A DNA stretch of 64,000 bases from Flavobacteriaceae bacterium PS02336 (GTDB taxonomy: Bacteria; Bacteroidota; Bacteroidia; Flavobacteriales; Flavobacteriaceae), in contig JASCOF010000001.1 in NCBI GenBank assembly GCA_029960065.1, positions 310,001 to 374,000 of the forward strand. The letters are read 5' to 3'. The notes beneath the pieces were generated by a model, which saw only the letters and a program-made list of their open reading frames with translations, was not told where the DNA came from and did no database searches. Of this stretch, positions 44,631 to 53,928 are shown in pieces. The stretch's first letter is position 1. Every line of letters starts with the position of its first letter. The position numbers were made by a program, and so were the translations under genes.

Positions 44631-44664
44631 AAAAAAAGCTGTCTCAAAAAGACAGCTTTTTTTG
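44631..44664 (+). terminator. Terminator of the guaA-LysM-OsmC run
   Basis: AAAAAAAGCTGTCT / AGACAGCTTTTTTT stem with a 5-nt loop. Confidence 0.85.
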
Positions 44665-44775
44665 TAAGCTCCGGAGGAGCAAAATATTTATAGCAAAGAA
44701 TAGATGAATACAATTTAAAGCTCCATCGGAGCGACATATTTTTAATCAAAATTTATGTCGCTCCGCTGGAGCTTT
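44665..44775. repeat. GGAGC-type palindromic repeats
   Basis: A short palindrome GCTCCGGAGGAGC (44669) and, further on, AAAGCTCCATCGGAGCGACA (44717) paired with TGTCGCTCCGCTGGAGCTTT (44756-44775). These GC-rich words are unlike the local background and mark a dispersed palindrome family. Confidence 0.65.
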
Positions 44776-44823
44776 TTCTCATTTGTCTTATTTAAAATCT
44801 ATAAACTCCAGAGCTTTGTAAAA

Positions 44824-44853
44824 AAAAGACATATTTTCAAAAAATATGTCTTT
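44824..44853. terminator. Hairpin AAAGACATATTTT / AAAATATGTCTTT
   Basis: Stem of 12-13 bp with a short loop, flanked by A- and T-tracts. It sits between convergent genes and could terminate either. Confidence 0.65.
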
Positions 44854-44891
44854 TATGCTGGTCTTTTGATTTTACAAATGGTTTAAAAACA

Positions 44892-44925
44892 GACAAGAGA
44901 GCAATTTTAACGTCGCCCTCTTGTC
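44892..44925 (-). terminator. Terminator of the GH109-like gene
   Basis: Stem GACAAGAG / CTCTTGTC with a ~18-nt loop that pairs further as GC/GC, 20 nt after the stop codon on the minus strand; on this strand it is followed by a T-rich tract. Confidence 0.65.
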
Positions 44926-44944
44926 TTCTTTAACTAACCAATAT

Positions 44945-46324
44945 TTATTCTGAAAATTCTAATTTTTTCAATTTATTCCAGCCGCCTCTAGTGAAATCTG
45001 GTATTTCAACTGGAGCCGAATTGTTGTCTAATGAAATTTCGGTTAACGGACCCAAGCAAGACCATTCTGCCAAATCGTAAACATCCATATCTAATGGAAG
45101 TCCTTTTTGAAGACAGTAAATTAATCGGTAATCCATAATGAAATCCATACCACCGTGACCGCCGACTTTTTTAGCCTGCTCTTCAATACCTTTTGCAATT
45201 GGATGTTTGTATTTTTCCATCAAAGCTTTTTTAACTTCTTCTGGAACAAAAGAATGTGCATTTAATTTTTCGTGATTTGGTTTTACATCATCACTTAATT
45301 CTTTTCCATTTAAGGCATAACCTTCTAATGGATATTTATTAGCAAAACCTTTTGTACCGCTCAACTGGTACATTCTGCTGTACGGACGAGGAGAAGTTAC
45401 GTCGTGCTGAATGTGAATTGTTTTTCCGTTTTCAGTACGAATCATGGTCATTGTATGATCTCCGTTTCTAAAATCTTTAATTTCTTTTCCAGATTTTTCT
45501 TTGATGTAAGCAGGATTTCCAACCGCTTTTGTATCCATAGAAACCAAGAAATTCATTTTGTCTCCACGGTGAATATTTAAAGCCTGACAAGCTGGTCCCA
45601 TTCCGTGAGTGGCATAAACATCACCACGGTGTTTAATGTTGTAATCCATTCTCCAGTTATTCCAATATTCTCCCCAAAAAGGCTGTAAGCCGTGAATGTA
45701 AGAACCTTCAGCGTGAAGAATTTCTCCAAAAACGCCTTGCTGCGCCATATTTAAAGTCGTTAATTCGAAGAAATCGTAAACGCAATTTTCTAACTGCATG
45801 CAATGTTTACGAGTTTTTTCAGAAGTATCGATAAGCTCCCAGATTTCTTTCATAGTCAAAGCACCTGGCACTTCAATAGCAACGTGTTTTCCGTCTTTCA
45901 TGGCTTGAACACCAATTGAAGCATGATGAAGCCAGTCTGTTGCCACGTAAACTAAATCTACGTTTGGTAAAGCAGTTACTTTTCTCCAAGCATTTTCGTC
46001 TCCGTAAAATTCCTGTGCTTTTGGAAATCCCGCTTTAGTTAAAATTTCATTTGACTTTGAAGTATTTTCTTGTGTCATATCGCATAATGCAACAATTTCA
46101 ACACCTGGAATATGTGTCATACGTTCTACAGCTCCTGGACCTCGCATACCAAGTCCGATAAAAGCAACACGAACAGTTGGAATCGCAGGTGCTGCCAAAC
46201 GCAAAACATCGGTTTGACCTTTGGTACGTGCTGGAGTTTTTGTTTTTATCATTTGAGCCGATGCAAATGTTCCCCACAACATAATGCATGCGGCCAAAAT
46301 GAATTTTAAATTACTGGTTTTCAT
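44945..46324 (-). CDS. GH109-like NAD-dependent glycosidase (Gfo/Idh/MocA fold)
   Basis: The protein has 459 residues with a Sec signal peptide (about 1-24, ending FASAQ). The Rossmann motif VRVAFIGLGMRGPGAVERM starts near residue 52 and CDM follows the second strand. Signature segments are EVPGALTMKEIWELIDTSEK and YATHGMGPACQALNIHRGDK, close to those of NAD-using alpha-N-acetylgalactosaminidases of family GH109. It may release alpha-GalNAc or a related amino sugar. Unlike many GH109 enzymes it has no twin-arginine signal, so how bound NAD would reach the periplasm is unclear. It is the last gene of the susC-susD-DUF3472 series. Confidence 0.8.
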   Translation of the reverse strand: MKTSNLKFILAACIMLWGTFASAQMIKTKTPARTKGQTDVLRLAAPAIPTVRVAFIGLGMRGPGAVERMTHIPGVEIVALCDMTQENTSKSNEILTKAGFPKAQEFYGDENAWRKVTALPNVDLVYVATDWLHHASIGVQAMKDGKHVAIEVPGALTMKEIWELIDTSEKTRKHCMQLENCVYDFFELTTLNMAQQGVFGEILHAEGSYIHGLQPFWGEYWNNWRMDYNIKHRGDVYATHGMGPACQALNIHRGDKMNFLVSMDTKAVGNPAYIKEKSGKEIKDFRNGDHTMTMIRTENGKTIHIQHDVTSPRPYSRMYQLSGTKGFANKYPLEGYALNGKELSDDVKPNHEKLNAHSFVPEEVKKALMEKYKHPIAKGIEEQAKKVGGHGGMDFIMDYRLIYCLQKGLPLDMDVYDLAEWSCLGPLTEISLDNNSAPVEIPDFTRGGWNKLKKLEFSE

Positions 46325-46439
46325 AGTTAATTTGTTTTAAATGTAGTGATAGCTTTTATACTATCGGAAATACTGAAATTTTTATTTTTTGAGTCTTTCT
46401 TAATGTTGAAAAGAAAATTAAGCTTAATCTTAAAATGTA

Positions 46440-47762
46440 TTACGGTAAATTATTAAAATTTATTTCGGGCTTTTTATTGGCCATCGGTCTTGTAAAGTTA
46501 GTTTTTGGTGTTGTATAATTATTAAAAAAGCCTCCATTTTTTAAATAGAAAGAGCCATCTGCAGATCCGCCTGCAAAATCCATACGATATTCTTTAGCTC
46601 CTGTATTGTCATTGGTAAATCGAGCAGTATTAATTTCTGTCCAATTTCCTTTTTTATCGCAGATCCATTGATTGTTGAATAAAACTTTACGAGATAAATC
46701 GCCTTGTTCCGGAATAAAATTTTCTAAGAACGAGTGAAATCTTTTTAAATATGTATTTGTTTCTGGACGTTTAAAACTGGCAATCAGCATCCATTTATTT
46801 AATTCTGGCGCGAAAAAATAAGCGGTATAAGTTGTGGTATTATCTCCGTTTGGAAAACCTCTAAGTAAGAATTTATAGGTTGTACCCGCTTTCCAATTGT
46901 ACTTTAAATAGCTTTGTCCGCCAGAACCTTCATTACCAAATTCTCCCGTATGAACATTTTCGCCTTTTTTAAGCATTTTGATTTTGTGTGATTCTGGAAT
47001 ACTGTTTGGATCATCGGTATTAAACGGACTCCAAACTGAAAACAAAACTCTTCTTTCGGTTGCTGAGTTAACCTGAATTCCAAAATAACCTTCGCCAAAA
47101 CCATTCGCCATAAAATAAGAACCAATTTTGTCTTCATTCTCAGGAACAGTAATCTCGTTGTAAAACCATTCTGCATTTATGTTTTCTGGAACAGGATAGT
47201 TTAAGTGCACAGATGGACCGCGTCGTCCCCAATGATAAAAATTACCTTCGTTATTTGGAACATAAGAAATTTTTCCGTCGTAATCAGCGCTGGAAATTTT
47301 TAATCTATTGATGGATGGAAAACGATCACCGCTTTTACTAATTCCTTTTATTTTCAGTGCAACATAACCTTCCTGATTAATTTTCCAATTTCCAATTACA
47401 ACTGCTTTTTTGGAAGTATTAAAAGTTACTTTTTTGGCTTCATTATTAATCGAAAATTCAACTTCTGATTTCCCATAAACTTCAACAGATTCTTCAACCG
47501 TAATCTGGAAAGTTCCGGGTTTAAAAATTCTGAAATAAACGGTAAAGGTTTCGTCAGCATTTTTCCAATTCTCGATTCCGTTGTCTGTAATGGTGTTGTT
47601 ATCTTCTAGATGTTTAGAGCTGTATGCATTTCCTGCCAATGGTAAAGAAATGGATGTTTTAGGATTTTCTATTTCGCCGTTTTCTGAACCACTTTCGCTG
47701 TGGTCAGTACAGGAGAATGATACAAGTGAAAAAGCTAAAATTAGATGAAGTAAATTTTTCAT
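46440..47762 (-). CDS. DUF5077/DUF3472 secreted lipoprotein of a glycan-utilisation locus
   Basis: The protein has 440 residues. A lipobox (LVSFSC, Cys18) is followed by an N-terminal domain (about 35-155, DUF5077-like: ISLPLAGNAYSSKHLEDNNT and KAVVIGNWKINQEGYVALKI) and a DUF3472-like domain (about 175-430: FYHWGRRGPSVHLNYPVPEN, GEGYFGIQVNSATERRVLFS and the glycine-rich DFAGGSADGSFYLKNGGFF). The function of DUF3472 is not established; it is found in SusCD loci and may bind or process sugars. It follows SusD by ~90 nt, with a hairpin in between. Confidence 0.8.
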   Translation of the reverse strand: MKNLLHLILAFSLVSFSCTDHSESGSENGEIENPKTSISLPLAGNAYSSKHLEDNNTITDNGIENWKNADETFTVYFRIFKPGTFQITVEESVEVYGKSEVEFSINNEAKKVTFNTSKKAVVIGNWKINQEGYVALKIKGISKSGDRFPSINRLKISSADYDGKISYVPNNEGNFYHWGRRGPSVHLNYPVPENINAEWFYNEITVPENEDKIGSYFMANGFGEGYFGIQVNSATERRVLFSVWSPFNTDDPNSIPESHKIKMLKKGENVHTGEFGNEGSGGQSYLKYNWKAGTTYKFLLRGFPNGDNTTTYTAYFFAPELNKWMLIASFKRPETNTYLKRFHSFLENFIPEQGDLSRKVLFNNQWICDKKGNWTEINTARFTNDNTGAKEYRMDFAGGSADGSFYLKNGGFFNNYTTPKTNFTRPMANKKPEINFNNLP

Positions 47763-47794
47763 TAGTAAGTATTGAATGATTAACTTTTTTTAAA

Positions 47795-47822
47795 CCTCTC
47801 TAATCTTTACAATTAGAGAGGC
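47795..47822 (-). other. Intra-operon hairpin between susD and the DUF3472 gene
   Basis: Perfect stem CCTCTCTAAT / ATTAGAGAGG with a 7-nt loop on the minus-strand message and no strong T-run after it. It may be a partial terminator or an mRNA-stabilising structure that lowers expression of the downstream genes relative to susC-susD. Confidence 0.55.
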
Positions 47823-47852
47823 TGTTAAAAACAATAAACAAATCTAAAACGA

Positions 47853-49550
47853 TTATGGGTTTTGGGTTAATGTACCCGGATAAGCATTAATTTCTGACTG
47901 CGGAATGTATTGCACCACTCTTAAACTTGTTGCTGGAACGTCATTCATTGGTAAATGGGGACCAGGATAACGGCGTGTCATAGTTTGTCCGTTTCTGTAA
48001 ACATCATAACCACGGTGTGCTTCAAAAGCAAGTTCCAATTGACGCTCTTCATCAATTCTTTGTACAGCATTTGTACTGTTTAAAGAAGTATAACCGCCGC
48101 CTAAAATTGCTCTTTCACGAACAATATTTAAGTTGGTTAAAGCATTGCTGTAATCACCTTTTTTGGCATACGCTTCAGCTAAATTCAAATACATCTCGGC
48201 CAATCTTGAAATGATAGGAGAGTGCAAATGAGAATCATTATCCTGAAGAGAACATTTTGTAATGTAATACATTGGATATACACGGTTTAAAAGCATCATA
48301 TAATCTTTTTCGCCAGTATATGTTTTTCCTTCATACACAATTGAATATTGATTTTCTGCAGCATTTACAGTTGTCAAATTGTAGTTTGTAGTTCCTATAG
48401 TTATGAAAAAGGAACCATCAGGATTACGTTTTAAAGGTTGCTGCATGTAGTTGTATCCTGTTTGAGTTCCTCCAGCATTAAAAACATCATAAATAAAACG
48501 GAAAGCTTCTGTTTTGTTTCCTGCTGCATCTGTAGCATATTGCGGATCAATAAATGCCCAGCGAGCATCATTTTTTCCTCCAGCTTTTCGAAGTAAGTCT
48601 AGGTATTTAGCGCTGGCATACATTTCTCCCCAGCCTTGCCCTTGAATGTTGGCATACATGCCGCCAATTCCGTAATAATGGTCAAAACCAGAAAATTCAG
48701 ATGCAACTTGTTTAACTGCAAAGATAGTTTCTGTTTGTTCAGGAGCATCGGGTGCATACGTATTGTATTTCATAAAGCTTGCACGGCTCAATAAATTGTA
48801 ACGGCCGCTTGCAATTACTTTATTTGAATATTCAATAGACTGTGTTGCAAACTCTTGATTTGGCGTTTCGTAAGTCCCGCTCATATATAAATAGATTCTA
48901 GAAAGCATAGCCTGAGCTGCTTCTTTTGTTGCATAAGCTGCAGTTTTATCAGCATTCATTAAAGCTTCTGCTTTTTTCAAATCGTTTATTGCTTGTGCAT
49001 ACGTATCTTTTACAGAGGATCGATCTGGTAAAGTCAAATTGTTTAAGTCGTCTGGAAGACCATTTACAATTGGAACACCCAAATTAGTTTCAGGAGATTG
49101 TGCGTAAGGTCTTCCGTATGTTTTACCTAAGTAAAAATAAATCATACCTCTTAAGTAATATGCTTCTCCTAACTGCTGGTCTACAGCATCACTTTCGCCT
49201 TCTTTGATAATTTTAATTAAATCACTTGATTGTGAAATAATTTTGTAACTATTATTCCAAAAAACAGATAAGCGTCCATTATTAGTAACGTGCTGATAGG
49301 AAATAAAAGAATAAAAAGCATCAGTAGATGTTCCTCTAATCATAATGTTATCACCAGGATATTCACCAACTCTGTGCATAACGTCAGACCAACCTTTCAG
49401 CTGTGCATAACATCCGTTTAATAAAACTTCAATAGAAGCTTCTTTATCTTCCTGAATTTTATCTTGCGTGTAGGAATTAAATGGTTCTCTGTCTAACTCA
49501 CATGAAGACAGGAAACTAATTGCTGTAAATAATAGAAATATCTTTTTCAT
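47853..49550 (-). CDS. SusD/RagB-family nutrient-binding lipoprotein
   Basis: The protein has 565 residues. The signal peptide ends at a lipobox (SFLSSC, Cys17). SusD marks are the N-terminal TPR-like helices (EVLLNGCYAQLKGWSDVMHR), GEAYYLRGMIYFYLGKTYGR, and the C-terminal LAEMYLNLAEAYAKKGDYSN and DEERQLELAFEAHRGYDVYR. It sits on the cell surface and captures a glycan for its SusC partner. The substrate cannot be read from the sequence. The gene lies 10 nt after susC. Confidence 0.93.
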   Translation of the reverse strand: MKKIFLLFTAISFLSSCELDREPFNSYTQDKIQEDKEASIEVLLNGCYAQLKGWSDVMHRVGEYPGDNIMIRGTSTDAFYSFISYQHVTNNGRLSVFWNNSYKIISQSSDLIKIIKEGESDAVDQQLGEAYYLRGMIYFYLGKTYGRPYAQSPETNLGVPIVNGLPDDLNNLTLPDRSSVKDTYAQAINDLKKAEALMNADKTAAYATKEAAQAMLSRIYLYMSGTYETPNQEFATQSIEYSNKVIASGRYNLLSRASFMKYNTYAPDAPEQTETIFAVKQVASEFSGFDHYYGIGGMYANIQGQGWGEMYASAKYLDLLRKAGGKNDARWAFIDPQYATDAAGNKTEAFRFIYDVFNAGGTQTGYNYMQQPLKRNPDGSFFITIGTTNYNLTTVNAAENQYSIVYEGKTYTGEKDYMMLLNRVYPMYYITKCSLQDNDSHLHSPIISRLAEMYLNLAEAYAKKGDYSNALTNLNIVRERAILGGGYTSLNSTNAVQRIDEERQLELAFEAHRGYDVYRNGQTMTRRYPGPHLPMNDVPATSLRVVQYIPQSEINAYPGTLTQNP

Positions 49551-49560
49551 GATTTTGTTT

Positions 49561-52500
49561 TTAAAGAGTTAAGTTAAGTCCTAATACCACTTTTCTTGTT
49601 GAAGGATAAACCTGAGTAGCAACACCTGAAATAGAACCGTTAATTGGTGGGATTTCAGGATCAACTCCAGAATAATGTGTAATCGTAAATAAATTTTCTC
49701 CAGCGATGTACAATCTTAAATTTGAAATATAAAGACTTTCAATTGGCATGTTGTAACCTAAAGTCACACTTCTCATTTTAAGGTAAGTTCCAGTTTCTAA
49801 GAAACGAGAAGAAGCTTTGTTCGAGTTGCTCGGGTTGTTGTAAATAGCCTGTGGATGTGTTGCAATATCTCCAGGTTTTTCCCAACGGCTCCAGCCGCTA
49901 TGCAGATTCATTTGATTACGATCTGTGTAAGCACCATCCGAATCAAATTCTGCTCTAGCATAGTTATAAATTTCACCACCTACAGAATAACTGAAAATAG
50001 CTGCGAAATCGAATTTCTTATAATTTAAGTTGGTAGAAAAGCCTCCAAAAAAGTCAGGTGTATAAGCTCCAATTACTTTTTGGTTTTTAGAAGCTGCTGC
50101 ATAATCATAAGTTTTAACACGTGCTCCGCTTGCATCTGTTGTCATCCATTGTGGTTTTCCATTTTCTGGATCCACACCAGCCCATTCTGTTAAATACCAG
50201 CTGTCAACATCTCTTCCCGGAGTAAGTAATTTACTAGCAGAACCAGCGATACCGCTTCCATCTCCAACAATAATCTGGGTTTTACCACCGTAAAGGCTTG
50301 TTACTTTGTTTTTATTAGTTCCGATGTTTGCATCAACCGACCATTTTAAATTGTCATTTTTAATGATGTCTACATTGATCGAAGCTTCAAAACCTTTATT
50401 GTTTACCGCTCCAACGTTTCTCCAAATACTAGTTACCCCAATTACCCCTGGAAGCGGTACTTGATATAAAAGATCAGAAGTATTTTTATTGTAATAATCT
50501 AAAGTAATGTTTACGCGCTTGAATAATCCAATATCTAAACCAATATCGCCCGTGTATGTTTTTTCCCAGCTTAAATCAGGATTTCCTAATTGTGAAATTA
50601 AAGCTCCTGGATTTTCATTATAACTTTGTGAAAAAGAATATAATGGAAGGTGAGGGTATAAGCTGTTAGGTCTATTTCCTACCGAACCATAACTTGCTTT
50701 AAGTTTTAGATTATTAATGAAATCGGCATGGAAAAAGCTTTCTTTATGAATGTTCCATCCGCCGCTTACAGAAAAGAAGTTTCCATATTGCGCATTTTTT
50801 CCAAAGTTTGATGCTCCGTCACGACGGAAAGAAACTTGTGCCAAATAGCGGTCATCATAAGAATAATTTACATTTGACAATAAAGACTGCACGGCCCATT
50901 GCGATCTTCCTCCGCCTACTTTTTCTGGAACAGCAGCTGCATCTGCAACGATAATTCCGGGCGGAATTCCAGTCGCGATTCCGTTGCTGTATTTAGAATT
51001 GTATTCATTCCATTCGTAACCAGCAACAGCATTGATGCTGTGTTTGTCAAAAGAAGTATTGAACCTTAAAAGCTGATTGCTGTAGACTCTATTATAATTG
51101 CTGAAATAGTCCTCAATTCTTCCTTTAACAGCTTCTCCAGATGAAGATCTCGGATCAGAATAATAGGTCGAAGTATAACTTCCAAAAATATAATTATTTA
51201 CAGAAGCAAAAGTCAGCCAGCTTGTGAATTTAATATCAAAATCCATGTTAGCACGAACAGTATAACTTTCAGATTCGCCGTAATTCCATTGTAAATCGTA
51301 CAAATAATTAGAACCAGTTGTGTTTACCCAGGTTGGATTTGGAGCATTTCCAACTAGAGTTCCATCTTCTAAATACGGACTGTCCCACGGCATGTTTCCG
51401 TACAAAGCGCCTACAGAATGCTGTTGGTCAAATGTCGTTTCTTTAGTTAAGTTGATTTGAGGACGTAAAGTAAACCAAGTGTTTGGTTTGTACTCAAACT
51501 TCATTAAACCATTGTATTTTTTATATTCATAACCTTTTATAGCGCCAGTTTCGTCATAATATCCAAGAGAAACATAACTTTTGAAATTATCACCGCCACC
51601 GCTTATAGATAAATTGTAGTCGTTTGCAATTCCTGTTTTGCTGCCGTTATCCCACCAGTCGTAGTTTTTGTTTCTTAGTTCCGGAGTCCACCACCAAACA
51701 TTTTGAAAATCTTCTTTGTTGGCAAAAGAATCATATAAATCATATAATTCGGCACCATTCATAATATCAAAGTTTCCGTTATTAATTGTAGTCATTGCCG
51801 TTCTTGCAGAAAAACTAATGGCAGGTTTTCCTTTTTTACCGCTTTTTGTAGTTACAACAATAACCCCGTTTGCACCTTGAGAACCGTACACAGCTGTAGA
51901 AGCAGCATCTTTAAGTACAGTAAGTGTTTCAATATCTGCTGGATTCATATTTCCAGAACTGTTTCCAACAATTACTCCATCAATAACCCATAAAGGATCT
52001 GTGCTTCCGTTTACAGTGGTTCTACCGCGGATAATAATTTTCCCGACAGATCCAGGCTGGCCTCCGCCTGTATTTACAAAAACACCGGTAGCTTTTCCAG
52101 CCAGCATATTTTCTACAGCAGGAGTTGTAATATCAACAATTTTTTTATTGTCTAAAGTTTGAAGAGATCCTGTTAAACTTTCCTTTTTAACTTTGCTGTA
52201 TCCAACAACAACTACTTCATCCATTTGTTGTCCAGCTTCTTTCATTGTGATTTTCAATGAAGAATTACCTGCTGGAACTTCTTGTTCCTGCATTCCAAGG
52301 AAAGAAAAGACTAAAATCGTTGAAGCATTTGGGACTTCTATCGAAAAACTTCCGTCCATATCGGTTTGTACTCCCGTTTTACTTCCTTTAATCACAACAT
52401 TAACTCCAGGGATTGGAGTTCCTTTTTCGTCTACAACTTTCCCTTTTGCAATTTTTTGAAATGCCAATAAACTGGTTTTGTTTGAATCGATTTCACTAAT

Positions 52501-52623
52501 TGGTGCTGCAGTCGCTGCTTGAATACTTAAAGACAACAATGAAAATAACGCCGTTTTTAAGCTTTTTTCAAGTACTGAATGCATTCTAAAAGTACTAGAC
52601 TTTTTAGCGAATACTTTTTTCAT
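49561..52623 (-). CDS. SusC/RagA-family TonB-dependent outer-membrane transporter
   Basis: The protein has 1020 residues: signal peptide region, a carboxypeptidase-regulatory-like domain (about 63-140: KGKVVDEKGTPIPGVNVVIK), TonB box DEVVVVGY, plug domain with ENMLAGKATGVFVNTGGG and LWVIDGVIVGNSSGNMNPAD, and a 22-strand barrel ending GLNLTL. It imports oligosaccharides with energy from TonB. It is first in the operon; a regulatory block with two LacI-type operators lies 165-250 nt upstream. Confidence 0.95.
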   Translation of the reverse strand: MKKVFAKKSSTFRMHSVLEKSLKTALFSLLSLSIQAATAAPISEIDSNKTSLLAFQKIAKGKVVDEKGTPIPGVNVVIKGSKTGVQTDMDGSFSIEVPNASTILVFSFLGMQEQEVPAGNSSLKITMKEAGQQMDEVVVVGYSKVKKESLTGSLQTLDNKKIVDITTPAVENMLAGKATGVFVNTGGGQPGSVGKIIIRGRTTVNGSTDPLWVIDGVIVGNSSGNMNPADIETLTVLKDAASTAVYGSQGANGVIVVTTKSGKKGKPAISFSARTAMTTINNGNFDIMNGAELYDLYDSFANKEDFQNVWWWTPELRNKNYDWWDNGSKTGIANDYNLSISGGGDNFKSYVSLGYYDETGAIKGYEYKKYNGLMKFEYKPNTWFTLRPQINLTKETTFDQQHSVGALYGNMPWDSPYLEDGTLVGNAPNPTWVNTTGSNYLYDLQWNYGESESYTVRANMDFDIKFTSWLTFASVNNYIFGSYTSTYYSDPRSSSGEAVKGRIEDYFSNYNRVYSNQLLRFNTSFDKHSINAVAGYEWNEYNSKYSNGIATGIPPGIIVADAAAVPEKVGGGRSQWAVQSLLSNVNYSYDDRYLAQVSFRRDGASNFGKNAQYGNFFSVSGGWNIHKESFFHADFINNLKLKASYGSVGNRPNSLYPHLPLYSFSQSYNENPGALISQLGNPDLSWEKTYTGDIGLDIGLFKRVNITLDYYNKNTSDLLYQVPLPGVIGVTSIWRNVGAVNNKGFEASINVDIIKNDNLKWSVDANIGTNKNKVTSLYGGKTQIIVGDGSGIAGSASKLLTPGRDVDSWYLTEWAGVDPENGKPQWMTTDASGARVKTYDYAAASKNQKVIGAYTPDFFGGFSTNLNYKKFDFAAIFSYSVGGEIYNYARAEFDSDGAYTDRNQMNLHSGWSRWEKPGDIATHPQAIYNNPSNSNKASSRFLETGTYLKMRSVTLGYNMPIESLYISNLRLYIAGENLFTITHYSGVDPEIPPINGSISGVATQVYPSTRKVVLGLNLTL

Positions 52624-52787
52624 ACTCTGGTTAGGTTTTGGTTAATAATTGAGTTTTTGTTTAGTCGATTTTTTTTCTTTTTTACAAATTAAAATTTAGG
52701 TTTTGTTGACGTTTTTGAATCCCTTTTTTTACCTGAAAATGATCAGAAAAAGATGTGAAAATCATCTTTAAAATTCTAATTGTTTGA

Positions 52788-52818
52788 CGAAACTAGAGAT
52801 TAAAAAATTATAAAACAA
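52788..52818 (-). promoter_or_regulatory. Promoter of susC
   Basis: On the minus strand TTG (52818-52816), 20 nt, then TAGTTTCG (52795-52788). The sequence TTGTTTTAT, AATCT and TAGTTTCGT is shared with the kinase promoter at 55083-55113. The message leader would be about 155 nt; the rest of the 640-nt gap to the CBM9 gene is AT-rich with no other structure. Confidence 0.7.
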
Positions 52819-52834
52819 GAAAAAACACAAAAAA

Positions 52835-52871
52835 TGTGCTCGAACACACAAAATTTATGTTCTCGAGCACA
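52835..52871 (-). promoter_or_regulatory. Paired LacI-type operators at susC
   Basis: Two 14-bp near-palindromes, read on the minus strand as TGTGCTCGAGAACA (52871-52858) and TGTGTTCGAGCACA (52848-52835), with centres 23 bp apart; the second is 16 nt upstream of the TTG box. The same pair in the same order lies at 55031-55066. Confidence 0.8.
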
Positions 52872-53267
52872 TAAAATTGTGTTACTGATTTTTTTTGGGA
52901 CAAAAAGTTGATGATATTCTAAAATAAAATGTAAAAAAGACAGTTGTGCGATTTAATCGGATTCTTAGCGGGAAGTTTTCTTTTTTGTGGAATAAAAAGT
53001 ACTTTTAATTTTTACTAATAATTCTGCAATTGTTTATTTCTAATGCTAAGAATTAATCAAGTATTTTTAAAATTGAATTGGGTAAGTTTTTTCTTTCTCT
53101 ATTTTTTCTACACTTGAATTTTAAAAATTACGATTAGATTTACTGAAAAAGTTTATCTTATATTAGCGTTTTAAAAGAGATAATTACTCTAATTTTTTGA
53201 ACATTAAAAAACACACTTCAAACAGCAGTATTTTCTATCCCTAATAAAATAAAAAAACATCTAAAAA

Positions 53268-53918
53268 ATGAGTTCAGATTTAAAAGCCTACAAAGTCAAT
53301 TTCGTTAAACAAAATGAAGAAGTAAATATTGAAAAATTGGACTATAATTTTTGGGAAAAGGCAAATTGTCTGACCGATTTTTGTTCGCCTTGGAAAACCG
53401 AACCGTTTTCAAAAATTGAATTTAGAGCGAGATGGAATGCTGATTATTTGTATTTCAATTTTCAGGTTTTTGATTCTGAAATTTATATTGATCGAAAAGA
53501 CAATTCTACCGACAGTATTTGCAATTCAGATCGAGTGGAACTTTTTTTTAGAAAAGATGAAAAACTAAGTCCGTATTATTGTCTGGAAATGGATGTAGAT
53601 ACACGTATTTTAGATTTTGAGGCTTATCCGAAATGGAATTTTGATTACGATTGGAAGTGGCCAAAAGGGCATTTAGAAATTTATTCTTTTAAAAACCCGA
53701 ATTCATTTACCGTTCAAGGAAAAATAAGTATGACTTCGCTTAAGGAACTGGATTTAATTCAAAATAATATTCTTGAAGCGGGCGTATATCGCGCTAAATT
53801 CTCAAAAAATGAAAATCTGGAGTACGAACCAACATGGATCTCCTGGGTTAATCCTGAAACCGAAGAACCAAATTTTCATATTGCTTCTTCATTTGGAAAA
53901 TTTATTTTAGAAGAATAA
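53268..53918 (+). CDS. CBM9-like carbohydrate-binding family protein, no signal peptide
   Basis: The protein has 216 residues. The pattern WEKANCLTDFCSPWKTEPFS, KIEFRARWNADYLYFNFQVF and DSEIYIDRKDNSTDSICNSD with RVELFFRKDE is that of carbohydrate-binding family 9-like proteins (DOMON-type beta-sandwich). Most relatives are part of exported enzymes, but this one starts MSSDLKAYKVNF with no signal, so it may act in the cytoplasm or be exported by another route. It lies between the divergent susC gene and the convergent LacI gene (stop codons 10 nt apart) and does not carry the LacI operators, so its link to the regulon is positional. Confidence 0.75.
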   Translation: MSSDLKAYKVNFVKQNEEVNIEKLDYNFWEKANCLTDFCSPWKTEPFSKIEFRARWNADYLYFNFQVFDSEIYIDRKDNSTDSICNSDRVELFFRKDEKLSPYYCLEMDVDTRILDFEAYPKWNFDYDWKWPKGHLEIYSFKNPNSFTVQGKISMTSLKELDLIQNNILEAGVYRAKFSKNENLEYEPTWISWVNPETEEPNFHIASSFGKFILEE

Positions 53919-53928
53919 AATAGAAAAA

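Noticed and set aside
46440..52623. Type IX secretion substrate among the sugar-locus proteins
   Set aside because: None of the proteins ends with a recognisable type IX sorting domain; the signals seen are Sec or lipoprotein.
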